Source of the DNA: Istiophorus platypterus
Taxonomy: Eukaryota; Chordata; Actinopteri; Istiophoriformes; Istiophoridae
Direction: 5' to 3'
DNA: 64,000 nucleotides
Assembly (NCBI GenBank): GCA_016859345.1
Contig: CM029121.1
Location: 1,560,329-1,624,328 of the forward strand
The position numbers were made by a program, and so were the translations under genes. Positions 36,238 to 49,150 of this stretch are shown piece after piece; positions within the stretch are counted from its first letter, which is position 1, and each line of letters opens with the position of its first letter. Below the pieces are notes generated by a model. That model did not search any database and had not been told where the DNA came from. It worked only from the letters and a program-made list of their open reading frames with translations.

Positions 36238-39200
36238 TCATCGCTTCTGGTTCATTCCTGTCAGGTTCTTCAGCTGTAAAACCAAAGTAGTGCATGAGCC
36301 ACATCTTTATTAATACATCTAAAATCTTTTTACATATTTTTTAAACAATTAAAATTTTGTAAAATGTAAAGCCGTTGCAGTTTTGCTCTGTTAAAACACG
36401 ATGAATGTATAAATCAGTATAAATAAATCTTCATGCATGATTAAATTACTTATATTATCACTAGGAAAGGTTTCAAATTTAGAGCACAGATTACCGGGAC
36501 GGACTTATAGGTTTAAAAATAGAGTGTACGATTGTTAAAGTGAATGAAGATTTTTGAAAAGAAGAATGCATTATAATGATGAACAAGATCACTGAGGTGA
36601 ATACTTACTGTTACAGCAGCTCCCACTAGCCCCTGCACAACTGCTTCACCAGTCGACTGCACCTAAAGAACAAAGTGGAAAACACAAATTACAACATATG
36701 ATTGAAGAACTGGGTCATATGATTGAAGAACTGGGTCAAATAACATCTAAAGACATCAAATTATTTTTCACTCGCTACCTGCACACTACCTGTTTGGCGG
36801 TGGTAGCCATGTTGACTACATCCTGAATGCGGTTTTCAAGGAAGTTCCAGGTATCCTGGAAGTCTGGAGAGGAATCCTGGACCATCACCAGCTCTGTGGT
36901 GTTATAGATGCCTGTCAATGCTGCACGTTTTGTGTACCAGTTCATCTATATAAGAAGGTACTTATGGTAAGCTTCTGAAAGAGGCAAGGTGATATATATT
37001 TCTGCTGCAGATTTCATTACAAGAAGATTAAATGTACTCGATATTAAAATGCATTCAATTAGTAGCCTATACAGATGAGTGCACTAGATGAAATTCAATA
37101 AAGTGCAACGGCAACTAGGGAAAAGAGGAAAAAGATTATAGACAAATAACTTCAAACTCTGAAATGTTCCCACATCTTTTAGAAAGAATATAGTGTATTA
37201 AGGAAGGGACATCAATTGAAAGCACAGGACAGGAAAACAGGACAGAGAAGCTAAAGAGAGAGGACAATGTGTTCCAGCAGGCACACAGTGTTTTTCAGTG
37301 AAGGTAAATCAGGCTAACTTGAAAACTTTTGCTGCAGTTACATTCATTTTTTATCTTTTTCCTTTTCTTCAACATGTCAAGATTAAAAACATCTTGAGTC
37401 TGACATAGCTACAGATGTGTACAGTTCTGGAAAGATTTCCTTTTTCACCGTTACACAAGGAACATGTAGTCACAATAGTATATAAAAATAGCATATTACT
37501 AGCATAAAGAACCGTTGCAATACAGCGGTTTCACTTAACTTTAAAAAATTTGCTAAATGTATTTCTTCACATGAGCCTTCATGGTACCACCAGCACTTTT
37601 CTATTTCAGTTCTGCTTTATGAATTGATAACTGCAACTCTGATGACACTTGAAGAAGGAACAGTTATCCATCCTACTATACACATTCATACTACCAAATT
37701 ACTGTCCATATGCACAACCTGGATTTGCCAGTGTTGTCCAATAACCATTAGTTTTCTTTTGAATGATTTTTGAGTCTGCACAATTTCTGAAATCTATTTC
37801 AATAAAAAGTGTGTCAGGAGAAAGAGACAGAAATCAAACAAAGTAGTTTTTTCTGTGTTACTGTAAATATCTGTGACTTTTCTTTATATTAAACCCTTTC
37901 CTCATTAAAATATGGCAGATAACAGGGTTATAATTTTTCCAAATACAAGCAATTAAAATATGGCAGTTAATTATTCACTTTTGGCACATTCAGCAGATGT
38001 CACTTTGACATCCACTTCTGATGTTACTATCAGGCTGTAAAGGAAGTAAGATTATGTATGGGACCATTTATGATCAGGTATCTGAATATAAGGCAATAAT
38101 ATATTAGAATGAGGTGAAGAAAAATTTGAAAATCCATTATTTCCCTATGTTAAAACATTTCGGTGTGCATTATCACACTTAAACCAACTGTAAATCATCA
38201 CTACATCTTTTAAACTTCTTCTGGCCAATATCGTGAGAGTACATGGTGTCATTCCTTGATGGTTTGAATTCATCACTAGTTTTTGCACTGGTTACTGCCT
38301 AATATAGACTGGATGCTTATTTACAACAATGATTTTACTGTTGATTCAGACAACGATGAAACCTACACATACAAATACAGGATAAGTAATTTCAATCACA
38401 TAACCAGGGACAGAGACAAAGGTTGGTAGGGGGAGGGCAAGTAACCTGGACAGTGGCAGGCCGGATACTGTGGGGGTGGTGATGAAAGGGGGACAGGAAG
38501 GTATGAGCAGAAGAAGAAGGGGATCGAAGGTGATAGGATCCACTCACGTCTGTGGATCGGTCTCCAGCATAGTACCAGATGTCATCCACCAGGGTGGAGA
38601 GGTGCTTCAGGCTGTCTGGGATGTTGTGAGGAAGGAGCAAGATGCTCATTGCCTGAGGACATGGACACAATGTTGAGGATCAAATGTGGTTTCTGCTTCA
38701 GCCCTGAAGGGGTCATTACTGCTGTGAATCATCATAATGCACACTATACCTGTGGCCATGTGTCAATGTAGGGGATGTACATCCTCAGTCTGGTTTCTAC
38801 AGCATCTCTTAGAAAGTCAGCAGTTTTCTTTGGTCTAAAACACAGGTTTCAAAGCTAAAAGCTGAACTGTGCAATTTCCTGTTTGGAGCTCAAAAGTAAA
38901 AGTTTTTTTAGAACCTAGAAAAACAGCAGATTGTAAATGACCAACATTAGGCAGGTGGGTGACATGAAAAAAGACAATGCCTTTTTGTGAAATTCAAGAA
39001 ACCTAAGTGTTGGTATCAATAAAATCATCTAAGTTATTTATTCCTAAATGCCTGAGCTCAGGCTGTAAAAAATTAAGAGAAATATATTTGGACAGTAGAA
39101 TTGGACTACAAGCATGTGTGTGTTTTTATGTGTGTGTCTGTGTGTGTGTGTTTATGTGTGTGTGTCCGTACTCAGCCTGGCCCAGCTGAACCTGCTTGTG

Positions 39201-39389
39201 TTGTTCAGCCAGGATCTCGGTCAGCTGTGAGTTGCACTGGGTGATGAAATGTAGGACCAGGTCTCCAGCTCCATTATGGAACAAACCAGTTGAAGCAGAG
39301 GACAGGCCGAGTGTCTGATGCCAATAAATAACAACCACAACATGCGCACGCACGCACATATGCACATGCAAACACGCGCGCACACACAC

Positions 39390-39473
<84 letters not shown>

Positions 39474-42400
39474 TGTAATCTATATTCACATGTATTTTTT
39501 TATAGTTGAATTTTAGTTAGTTGAAGTGATCCAGAAGATTTTTTAGGTCTTTATTCTGGTTGTATCATAAACCTACAGCAAAGCTCTATGGCCAGACTGG
39601 GGAAGCTGCAGTTCAACATTGACACTTGAAACCCATTAGCCTCCAGGTCAACTCACATGATAAAGTTCAGATATGTTCGTAGATTTCAAATATCTATTCC
39701 TTCTTGAATGATGCATTCACCTCCCATAAATAAATTTTAAAAAAAGGACCTCTTATTTCTACATCTTTGAGGTGGTCATGTGTTTATTGTGGTTAGTTGA
39801 GGTTACTTGCTTTGTACATTTGTGCATTTTTCCACCTATATTTACACAATCCAAGACACATATATGATGATGATGACAGGCCCGTATTGAGTAACAACAG
39901 AAATCTTGTAAATTCATTCCATGCCACGCTGTGGGAGATGGATATAATATAAACTTGGTTTCAGTTTGTGTCAGACTGTAAAATATAATTATCCAATCAT
40001 ATCATATTGTGTAATGAAAGACTGATGAATTGTGGTGCTACAGTGCACAGTGGAAAAAAAATAGATGCCAGCGGACATACGTCATCAACTAGTGTCATCC
40101 TTCTGCACAGCTCTCATGTTCCTTAAATGCAGCAAAACAAATGAGGATATCACAGAAAGCAGAGTTTTGCTAAATGAGCTTGAGATTAGTAAGTTAACTG
40201 CTAAACCTTTATGGGATTGAAGGGCTCTCCATCTGCCATGTTGTGAATGATTGGTTTGAAAATGTATTTTGTAGCAGTAGTCACATAATACAGTTTTGCT
40301 CCCTACATTTTTGACAGTTTCAGGCTGTCTCTGGTTGCCAGAGCTCTGAATCAGCTGTACAAGTACTGTCCGAGACAATGTTTTTTTTTTTTTTAAATTG
40401 ACATCTAAAGTTTTCTCCACATTTCTCTCTAGGTTTTAAAGTTTTGTCGAAGACAGCCCAAAATTGCACAGTATGTGGGGCCCCTAAGTCAGATAAGGTA
40501 CATGAGAACCAATGAAATCCCTTTACACGATTGCTAAAATTACACTGAAGCATTTTTCTGAAAGAATATCTGGTAAATGTCCACTAACAGAATACTTATA
40601 TCACATGTGATGTGATGTGGACATAGCGTGTTATGTTTAAGTGCCCTAACTGCTGGCTATGTTTGTTCGAAAAGCTACAGTCTCTATTCAACAGCAGCTC
40701 ACCTCAGCTCCAGCAGCGATGGCTTCTATGGACCAGCCGTGCTGCGGGATGAACTGCAGAGCAGCTGTCAGGATTCTAGCTTGAAGCTGCTCCTCCGTTT
40801 CATACTCTTCATTCTGCTCTCCGCTCTGGTCCTGGTAACTTAACAAAGGCAGACAAACAGTGATGTTTCAGCATACACATCGCATAGAGAAGGAGAGCAA
40901 ACATGACATGAGTTGAGGTCAGTAGTAGCTCTATGCATCAGGAAGCTACTGTTTAAACTTCAGTATCTGGAACTTATAACACTTCTACAGTGATGTCTGT
41001 AAACTGTACACAACAAACTCATACTAATATTTATCATATTAGAAATATGTTGGCTTGAGACATTTGTATCAACTCGCCTGGTGTTTGGCCTTGAAGCCTC
41101 GTCTGCTGCTGGCTCAGATGCTGGGTCTCCCTGTGAGGCTGCCTCTGTATCCTGTTCGGTAGAGTGAGCCTGGTAGTGCTGATGGTAGGTTGTAGATGAG
41201 GAGGAGGGGGGTTTGTCCGATTTGGATTGATCCTGAAGCCTCAAGGCTGCACAGTGGAAGCCTCGTCTCTGGCTGGCACACTGGAGGTTTTTCGCTGTTG
41301 GTGCAACCACCACTGGACAGGGGATCATTTTGTTAGCTTCTAAGAGTTCAGCTCTGAGAGAACCTAACTCCATAAGGAAATCTTACATTTATATTTAAAC
41401 TCAAGCTCAACAACACACATTTATATCCATGGAGAAAAATATTGGGATTTACATAGAAAAGTTAAAGATATATTGGTGTCCACAACTGTTCATTGAACTA
41501 CCAATATTACATAACTTTCAGATATCCCATACACATTTCTACTGTTAGTTTTGACCACACTTCTTTGGAAAATTGCTCCAGTTCTCAGTTTTGAAGAAAG
41601 CCCTCCGCTTACTGCTATTTGAAAATCTCTCCAAAGGAGTTGATTGATTTAGACTAACCACAGACTTGTGGAAGAACCGGAAGTGGCTGAAGACATTTCA
41701 CCCCTCATCAACATGGCTTCATCAGTCCTGTGGATTTAGACTAATTTGTGAACCCCTTTCATTGAGTTCATGCAACTGATGCAAGTTTAAACTGTTGGTG
41801 TTGAAGCTTGTGTGAATCCAATTGGCTCATTCTCAAGCACTTATAAAATTGTTCACTGTAATCTCTCATCAGCTTTTCTCCTGCAGCCATGTGCCTCAAA
41901 TATCAGAATAACTTGGAGTGTGGAATGTTTAAGAGTTAAAAAACAAACTACAGGGAGTCAAGTTATTTCTTACAACTGGAAGGTGCTGATAACATTGTTC
42001 TGTTCACTGTATGTTTCACATGTGACATGAGATCAAATTTTGTTTTTCTGTCAGCTTTTTTGTCTGCTCCACTGCAAACAGAATTAGTAAGTAAATGTCA
42101 AAGTACTTTTAAATTCAGGAAGAGATTTTGCATTATAGCTAAATGTGCAAAGGTACCAGTCCCCGAGATGTACCAGTGTCTGTATGTACTAGAAAATTAC
42201 TTCACTGTCTTTTTCAGTTGATGAATATGAAGTTTGGCAGAACTGTGGTAGTTATAATCCTTAACCACTGAAATGTAACTGGGAACGCTGTATGATTAGA
42301 TTCCACAGACTGTGCCCAAGATGAAAGAGCAGCTTCTTATGATTCTGTGCACAGTTCAACAACACGACAGGCTACATCCTACAAAATGATCATAGAGTTG

Positions 42401-42981
42401 AATCAGCAAAAATTCAATAAAAAAATGAACATCGTAATCGTCACGAAGGGGGATTTAATGCAGGACTGCTGTATTAGACCCTACTAGTTTTAGCTAAATG
42501 CAACTGATAAACTGACAGTTGAGTGAGCTGTATATAGCCGCTTTAGGAGAAACATACTTGGGCAGGTTGCATAACCAGAGCGCAAACGCCCCCCAGTTGC
42601 AGGAACTTGTTTACCAGGCGACTCACGCTCAAATATTAAGGTCAGCAACATCCTAGCACCATGGAAACCGGCAATGACCCGCTGTTTAAGGTGTTTATAA
42701 TAAGGTGTATAATAAGGTGTTTTAAAGCCACGGCCGACAAACAGCCGCCTGACAATGTCCTCCATGACCACCTTCTACGACAAGCACGGACAGCTACCGT
42801 CAACAGCGGCTCGTATCGACGTCAACAAACTACCGCCGAGACAACTGTCGGTACATGACTAATTTGTCATTCTGCTCATTATTGACGTGAGATCCCGTCC
42901 GAGGCCCGTCTTACCGCCGCCCAGCCCCCGCAGCGCCCTTCCTGCCCTTCCTGCCCTCAGGCCTCTCAGCAGCGCCGCCAT
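36238..42981 (-). CDS. coq9: COQ9, ubiquinone biosynthesis lipid-binding protein
   Basis: Nine exons: 42981-42915, 41312-41078, 40838-40703, 39314-39172, 38834-38750, 38652-38548, 36945-36790, 36662-36609 and 36273-36238, for 338 aa. The Arg-rich start MAALLRGLRAGR is a likely mitochondrial targeting sequence. A low-complexity Ser/Gln/Glu-rich stretch follows (residues about 45-105). Then comes the TetR-like helical fold: EEQLQARILTAAL, PQHGWSIEAIA, FITQCNSQL, LLPHNIPDSL, VDDIWYYAGDRSTD, MNWYTKRA. The end is LKNLTGMNQKR. In the family this matrix protein binds lipid and works with the hydroxylase COQ7. Intron 2 appears to be GC-AG: ACACCAG then gcgagt at 41077. That is the only junction restoring the frame to exon 3. 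Exon 4 lies between a UG repeat and a CA repeat on the transcript. The gene is head to head with ciapin1. Confidence 0.95.
39121..39165. repeat. Short interrupted (TG)n next to coq9 exon 4 donor
   Basis: TG units with TTTA and TC interruptions. They begin about 6 nt inside the intron downstream of exon 4 (donor at 39171-39170) and read CA on the transcript. Confidence 0.9.
39379..39471. repeat. (CA)n microsatellite upstream of coq9 exon 4
   Basis: Long CA run, preceded at 39340-39378 by a degenerate CG/CA-rich stretch. On the coq9 transcript it is a (UG)n tract ending roughly 65 nt before the exon 4 acceptor. Confidence 0.97.
41640..41740 (-). repeat. Fragment resembling a dispersed retroelement tail
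   Basis: On minus it reads CTGATGAAGCCATGTTGATG, GAGGGGTGAAATGTCTTC and CACTTCCGGTTCTTCCAC. This wording is common at the 3' part of fish retroelements. It lies in the first coq9 intron. I cannot name the family. Confidence 0.35.
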
Positions 42982-43983
42982 GTCGAGCTGCACTCCAGGG
43001 GTTCGGACACTGCTACGTCACTGTAGCGCGACTCGGTTGAGTAATCAAGCTACTTAGATTTAGGCCGAAAACCCACGTAACGTGACGTAAATCCAAAAAG
43101 CACAAAACACATTTTCTATAAGCGCAAATGCAAAGAACAAGACAGTAATGCCGGAGTGCGCAGTTTTTCTTGTGTCAAACGACTTCATATTATTCCTGAG
43201 CTATACATGTTTGTTATGTTTACCGGATACACGAATAACCAACGTGTTTTATTTTGAAAATTGAAACCGGAAACATTTTGACACTAGCTAACTTGACATT
43301 TTAACTGCCGCCAAGCTAGCAGGTAGGTCACTGAGTACGTTCGACTAAAGATCTGATTCACTTAAGAATTATGGCCACTAGAAGCCTTTAACAGCAATCA
43401 TACGGGAATATAAGTATATTTTGTTTGGGTGTAGTCGAGACCCGGACTCTCGCTTTGTTAACAACGTGCTAAAGCAGGTGATAAGGGCCGGTGTCTCCTG
43501 CGTCACGCTGTTTGCTTGATATAACGACAGCTAACTTTGTTTTTCAACTCTAACAGTCCGATAACAACCAGATAGTCAGGTGAACTCTTTCAACTACACC
43601 AAGACTTACATGTGTATTAATAACTAACATTTTGGTGATAGCCTGTTCAGAGAAAACATTCGAGACCATTCTTCAGTTTTCAGGTTTTGGCTTAGAATAA
43701 CTGTTTTTGTTATCATGGGCTATCTGCGAGTTTTGGCGTATTTAAGGTAATAATGTAATATTGCTAGGGTCATATCTAGGCTTTTCATTTGAGTGACTTC
43801 TGCTCTCCTAGAAACTATCTTAGCCTAAAGTCGTGGCAGAAATAATCCTGTATCTTCTGGTCCTGACGTCCAGTGATTTTCGTGTATTTTATGGCACTTT
43901 AGAGCTGTTAGAATATCACAACAGTCACATTATAAGCGCGCATTACAACAACGTCTGAGAACCTTTACTTTCCCCAGGAAACC
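42982..43983. promoter_or_regulatory. Shared coq9-ciapin1 divergent promoter region
   Basis: The two start codons are 1.0 kb apart and point away from each other. The coq9 side (42890-43040) is CpG-rich with an ACGTCACTGTAGCGCG block. The rest, which should hold the ciapin1 5' UTR (possibly with an intron, since its ATG is preceded by a ctttccccag acceptor-like block at 43968-43978), is more AT-rich. No TATA box. COQ9 and CIAPIN1 are also divergent neighbours in human. Confidence 0.6.
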
Positions 43984-46900
43984 ATGGCAGACCTCGGCAT
44001 CAAAGCAGGAGACAAGGTGCTGTTGGTTTGGGCCCAGCCCTCAGCACCAGCGGCCCTGAAACAGTATGCAGAAGAACTGGGTGCCGCTGTTGGAGCGGAC
44101 GGCAAAGTGTCAGTAGAGAACATGGAGAGGCTGTTGCTGTGTGAGTGACTTCTAGCTTGACTTTAAATTGCTTCTATGAAACAGTAACACCGGCTTTACT
44201 GGTGTTTACTGACTCACTAAGCATGGCTGCAGCTGAGTGCTTATCACCACAGATATCAGACACAGAGTCCGTGCCTCATCCTCTTATTAAAAATAAACTT
44301 CTGATGTGGGCATGTACACCATTATACACAGGAAGGCATGAGTCAAAAGTCAGGAGTGAAATTTTCTTTCTTTCCCTCCCTTCAGCCTCCCATTCAGCAT
44401 CCACCTTTGACTGGGTACTCTCTTGCCTTCTGGCTGACAGCTCCTCCGTCCACAGTTCAGAGACTCTAGCCGAGGTTGCCAGAGTGCTCAAACCCGGTGG
44501 GAGGCTAGTTCTAGATGAACCAGTTACTGGTGAGAAAAAAAACGTGTTGCTATGTTATTATAAATTCTTTTACACATTTAGATGGCAGAAATAAAGTTGA
44601 AAGTCATGATGACCATTCTTCAGAAGGAAATAGCTTTTAATGTGCATTATTTTATTGGAAGTTGAAGTCTCTTAGTCAGGCAGGATTTTTTGAAGTCACC
44701 ATAATATAACGAAGTTTATTGGAAATGCTACATAAGCTTTCCTGTGTGCGTTACTGTGTGTTGGGTTTGTTTCTTTCTCTGTCCCAGGAGCTTCGACGCA
44801 GGTGAGGTCTGCTGAGAAGCTGATGTCAGCTCTGAAGTTGTCGGGCTTCATGTCGGTGACAGAGGTCAGTCAGTGTGGATCCATCATGGTTTTGTAGGAT
44901 AAAATATGCTCACACATAAAGGGTTTTAAACTAAATCATCCTTATGTGTCTTAGTATTTGATTATTTTCTGAAAATGTTTCCTGCAATTACATTGCACAA
45001 TAGGGATGTGTTGCACTTATCAAACCACAGTGTTCACTACAGGAAAGAATCCCGGAAACATAATCCTGGGGTTGACCCCATAAAATAAATATAAATCTGA
45101 TATAAATCTTGTATTGATAAAAATCAGGACCAGTTAAATTCTATTGTAGAATGTCTCCTTTTTTGACCTGTTGACAATCTAGGTCAGTAAAACAGAACTG
45201 AGTCTACAGGCAATAAGCTCCCTCAGAACGGCCACTGGTTACCAAGGAAACACCCTGTCTAGAGTCCGCATATCTGCTTCCAAACCCAACTATGAGGTGG
45301 GATCATCCAGCCAGATTAAACTGTCATTTGGGAAAAAGACACCCAAGCCAGGTGAGTTTTATAAGTGTAGTTTTCTTTTACTTCTAATAGTATTTTTGTG
45401 CACAAGTGCTAAGTTCAAGGAGATCCTCGTGCATCTTCTGGGAGGTTTTTTCCTTTTTTATGTCACATGTGATTGTAACGTGTCTCGTAATGGTTAAAAG
45501 TAAACTGAATCACGAAATGTAAAGAAAACCGTGATAACCAGTCCTATATCACACACTGCTAAATGCTCGTTGAATGAAATGACATTGGTGCTCTACAAAT
45601 GTGGATGCATGATGGCTTTCCCATTGGTTTTAGTTTGTAGAGATGGTATTAAGTTGAGATTGTACTTATATTGCAGTCCAGCATACATTAAAATATTAGC
45701 ACTATTTAAAACTTGTTTAGCTACTTGTGAAATGTAGTTGAAAGTTAAATGGTTATTTTCCTTGTGGACATGAAGTTTTGCACACACAAGTTTTTAGTTT
45801 TGTAATCTTTACAGATTATTGCTAATGTTTGTGTGTCATCCATCACAAACTGGATCTCGGTAGTTAGTAGTTTGATAAGCACCAGTCCTGGTACACATGA
45901 ATAAGCCTGTATTTTAGTACCAAAACATATTTTAAGTTTTTTGATTTCAGGGATTATATACTGCAGAGCACAATGTACAGATCTGTGACCCAGCAAGTAT
46001 TAAGATTCCTTAACTTTCTTCACTTACATTTTGTTTTCAGTTAGGGTCCATCAGGAGCATCAGTATGTGTCAGTGTGCCAGATTTTTTTCCCTTATGATA
46101 ATATGCATAATTATAGTAAGGTAACAGATCATGAACTTTGACCACTGCACTGTCCCTCACAGTTTCCTGTTAAACTGAATCATTTTAATTGTTGTAGAAG
46201 TTGATGTGGAGCTAATATTTGCTGATATTTTTGGTTTTCAGCAGAGAAACCTGCTCTGGATCCCAACACTGTCAAAATGTGGATGCTCTCAGCCAATGAG
46301 ATTAATGATGATGATGTGGTGAGTTGTTGATTTGTTTTCTGGGCAGTTGGGCTGCGTGAATAATTGTTTTTGAGTCGCAATCTTGATTCCCACCTCTCTT
46401 CAGTCTCAGTTTTACATGACAATATTAACAACAGCCTTTACAATAAAGGACAGAACTGTGTTTCACCATGTAATGATCTGTACAAAGAATCATGATGAAG
46501 ATTGGAACAAATCTAAAGTGTGTTTCATAGTAAAATAAAAAGCAAAATGAGTCAGATTATTATAACCCTGCTGTGCGCCGTTGTAATTCTGTGTTTACAA
46601 AGGTTTTCTCATTCCTCTCTGTTCTCTTCCTCTAGGATCTGTTAGACTCTGATGCTCTGCTGGATGAGGAGGACTTGAAGAAGCCAGACCCGGCTTCTCT
46701 TAAAGCCCCCAGCTGTGGAGAAGGAGCAGGGAAGAAGAAGAAAGCCTGCAAGAACTGGTGAGGTCACCAAACGGATGATTTTAACCACCCACAAAAGCAT
46801 GTCCTGGGCATGTTAGGCTTTAACTGTAACAGAAGCAGAAGGGTTTTTCAAATTTTGCCAAATTTTACTTATTGTAAATATTTCTCTGAAAGGAATTTAA

Positions 46901-47252
46901 GCATTGCATGATGCAATATGTTGTTTGTGCAGCACATGTGGTCTTGCTGAAGAGTTGGAGCAGGAGAGTAAAGGAAAACAGAAGACAAATCTACCAAAAT
47001 CTGCCTGTGGAAGTGTGAGTACATTTTTATTTTTGTATAGTGTCAAACTCTCACTGTGTTTTCTCATATTTATTCTTCAATCATATCTTAAATTGTGGAG
47101 AAATAAGGATTTTGATCATTTTTATAAACCATTTGTGGCAGTGTTACCTTGGTGATGCATTCCGATGTGCCAGCTGTCCATACTTGGGGATGCCAGCGTT
47201 CAAACCAGGAGAGAAAATTGTCCTGGACAACGCCACACTGACGGATGCTTGA
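43984..47252 (+). CDS. ciapin1: CIAPIN1 (anamorsin), cytosolic Fe-S assembly factor
   Basis: Eight exons: 43984-44140, 44386-44529, 44788-44864, 45183-45351, 46242-46318, 46636-46757, 46933-47014 and 47142-47252, all GT-AG, for 312 aa, the same length as human. The N-terminal part (residues 1 to about 170) is the methyltransferase-like fold without a catalytic role, here with LAEVARVLKPGGRLVL. The linker has the acidic SDALLDEEDLKKPDPAS. The C-terminal Fe-S region has motif A, SCGEGAGKKKKACKNCTC, and motif B, ACGSCYLGDAFRCASC, ending PYLGMPAFKPGEK. The protein receives electrons from NDOR1 in the early cytosolic Fe-S assembly pathway. Motif A spacing here is C-x10-C-x2-C-x-C, while I recall x8 for human. 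The exon 5 acceptor is a tandem NAGNAG (cagcag, 46239-46244), so one-residue isoforms are possible. Confidence 0.97.
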
Positions 47253-47940
47253 AGAAGTACAGAGTGTACACATTTATCACTTGTGCTGCAAAGCATTACA
47301 TTCCTTTTTGATCCATCCTGAAATACCCTGAAGACATGATTGCCTCGGCCACAGTGACTGGTATATAAACTGCTTTTTCAGTGGACATCGTTGCTGATGT
47401 GATGAGGATTTCTGTCTGTTTGTCTGGAGCTCAGTGAAATGGATTCTGGTTGATGAGTTCAGAGTTTCAAATTACAACGTACGGCATCTTGTTTCTTCAG
47501 TTACTCACCAGTGTTAATTGTCAGGCTGTCACGTCACAACAAGACCAATAGCAAATCATATTTATAAAGAGTCTCTTAATTTGAGAGTTTGGCACTGCAG
47601 CTCTGACGGTGAACAGGTTGTGGAGGAGGAAAATAAAAAACTCCTGCTGTTGTTAACTATGATAATTTATAGTGTGAGAGTCACATGGAAGGCTTCTAGG
47701 AAATATCTAAAAGCACTGCAGTGCATTTGTTATTTTCATTTACAATTCTATTTACATCTGATCACTGAAGTAGTAACAGCACAGTCACAAATCTATAATG
47801 TTCACCAGTACAGTTTAAGCATATGGAGTCCATTCAGAAGGATCCAAGCTGCTTTGATTCAAGCTTCTTTATGTATATGAACACAAACAGTTTGGCAATA
47901 AGAAGTGCTTTTGCCTCTTTGGCATTTTTCATTTCACTCC

Positions 47941-47946
47941 AATAAA
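47941..47946 (+). terminator. ciapin1: ciapin1 polyadenylation signal
   Basis: AATAAA about 690 nt after the stop codon, before the first transposon-derived sequence. An earlier site is not obvious. Confidence 0.55.
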
Positions 47947-48004
47947 GCCAGACTTACAATGTTCATAGATATCCCATTTATTTCACTGAATGTATGCATG
48001 TGTA

Positions 48005-49150
48005 TATATAGTTAAGTAGGCCCATATGTATTTGGACTATGACAGTTTTCCTAATTTTGCCTCTGTACACAACCACAATGGATATAAAACAAAACCATCA
48101 AGATGTGATTGAGGTGTAGACGGCTAATTGTAGGTGCACACCAATCAGCAAGTTAGACCACTGACAGATAAAATGAATATCCTGTTACAATGGCACCAGT
48201 CAAGGGGTTGGTTATACAGTCAAAACTGTAAATATTTGGACAGTTACACATCTTTATGTTCTTTAGGATCTGAGCTTCAGCAAATTCAATTTGAAATAAA
48301 AATAATGAATACTACACTAGTTTATCTACAGTTCCCGAAGAAAATGAATGTGATCGATGCATCTGCAAGGCTGACAAAAAAAAAAAAAATCCTTCATGCT
48401 CACAACTATGATAGAGATATAACCCTGGTATGTGTCAAGGTTCCCCAGAGTATCACCCTGGCTCAGCTGCTTTACCTTCTTCACATAGTGCAGCCTGGTA
48501 CCAGGTAAACAACCTGTAGCCCCCGGCTGTCTGTATAATGTAAACGGAAACGTGAGTCATCAGACCAGGCCACCGCCTTTAATTTCCCCAGGTCCAGCTC
48601 TTACTCTCAGGTCCCCGTTGTAGGTGCCCTTGGTGACAGGGTCAGCATGGACACTCTGACCAATCTGGAGCTACACTGCTCCAGACACAGCAAGTCGTGG
48701 TATGTTCTATGTGTTCTGACAGCTTTCAATCATAGCCAGCATTGAGGTTTTTTAAATTTGTGTTACAGTTCTTCTTTTGTGGGATCAGACCACAGCCTTT
48801 GATCTGCACGCACATCATTGAGCCTTGGGTGCCCATGACCCTGTCGCCCATTCAAGGGTTGTCCTCCTTTGGAAACTTTTGGTACGTAAGAGCCACTGCA
48901 TACCAGGAACAATGCAGATCTGCAATTTTGGAAATGCACTCACCTAATGGTTAATCACAATTTGGCTCTTGTCCAAGTCGCTCAGATCCTTATACCTGCC
49001 CATTTTTCATGCTTCAATCACATCAACTTCAAGAACAGATAGTTCCTCTACTTCCTAATGCAGCTCACCCCCTTGACAGGTGTCATTATAATGGGATAAT
49101 GGTAGTCACTTCATGGGTCTTAACGTGGCTGATTGATGTTAATGGGGGGG
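48005..49150. mobile_element. Composite of DNA-transposon fragments
   Basis: Bases 48005-48150 match the long TIR of the Tc1 family at 687-2251: CATATGTATTTGGACTATGA, TTTTGCCTCTGTACACAACC, AAACCATCAAGATGTGATTG. Bases 48225-48320 match the left end of the 4150-5540 family (CTGAGCTTCAGCAAATTCAA). From about 48540 to 49145 there is a dispersed fish repeat (GTGAGTCATCAGACCAGGCC, ending in GTGTCATTATAATGGGATAA and a TGGCTGATTGATG terminus). No intact coding region. From 49150 to 49849 I see only AT-rich sequence. Confidence 0.55.

Noticed and set aside
40085..40553. Two minus-strand open frames (111 and 77 aa)
   Set aside because: They are inside coq9 intron 3, overlap a T-run and show no family motif.
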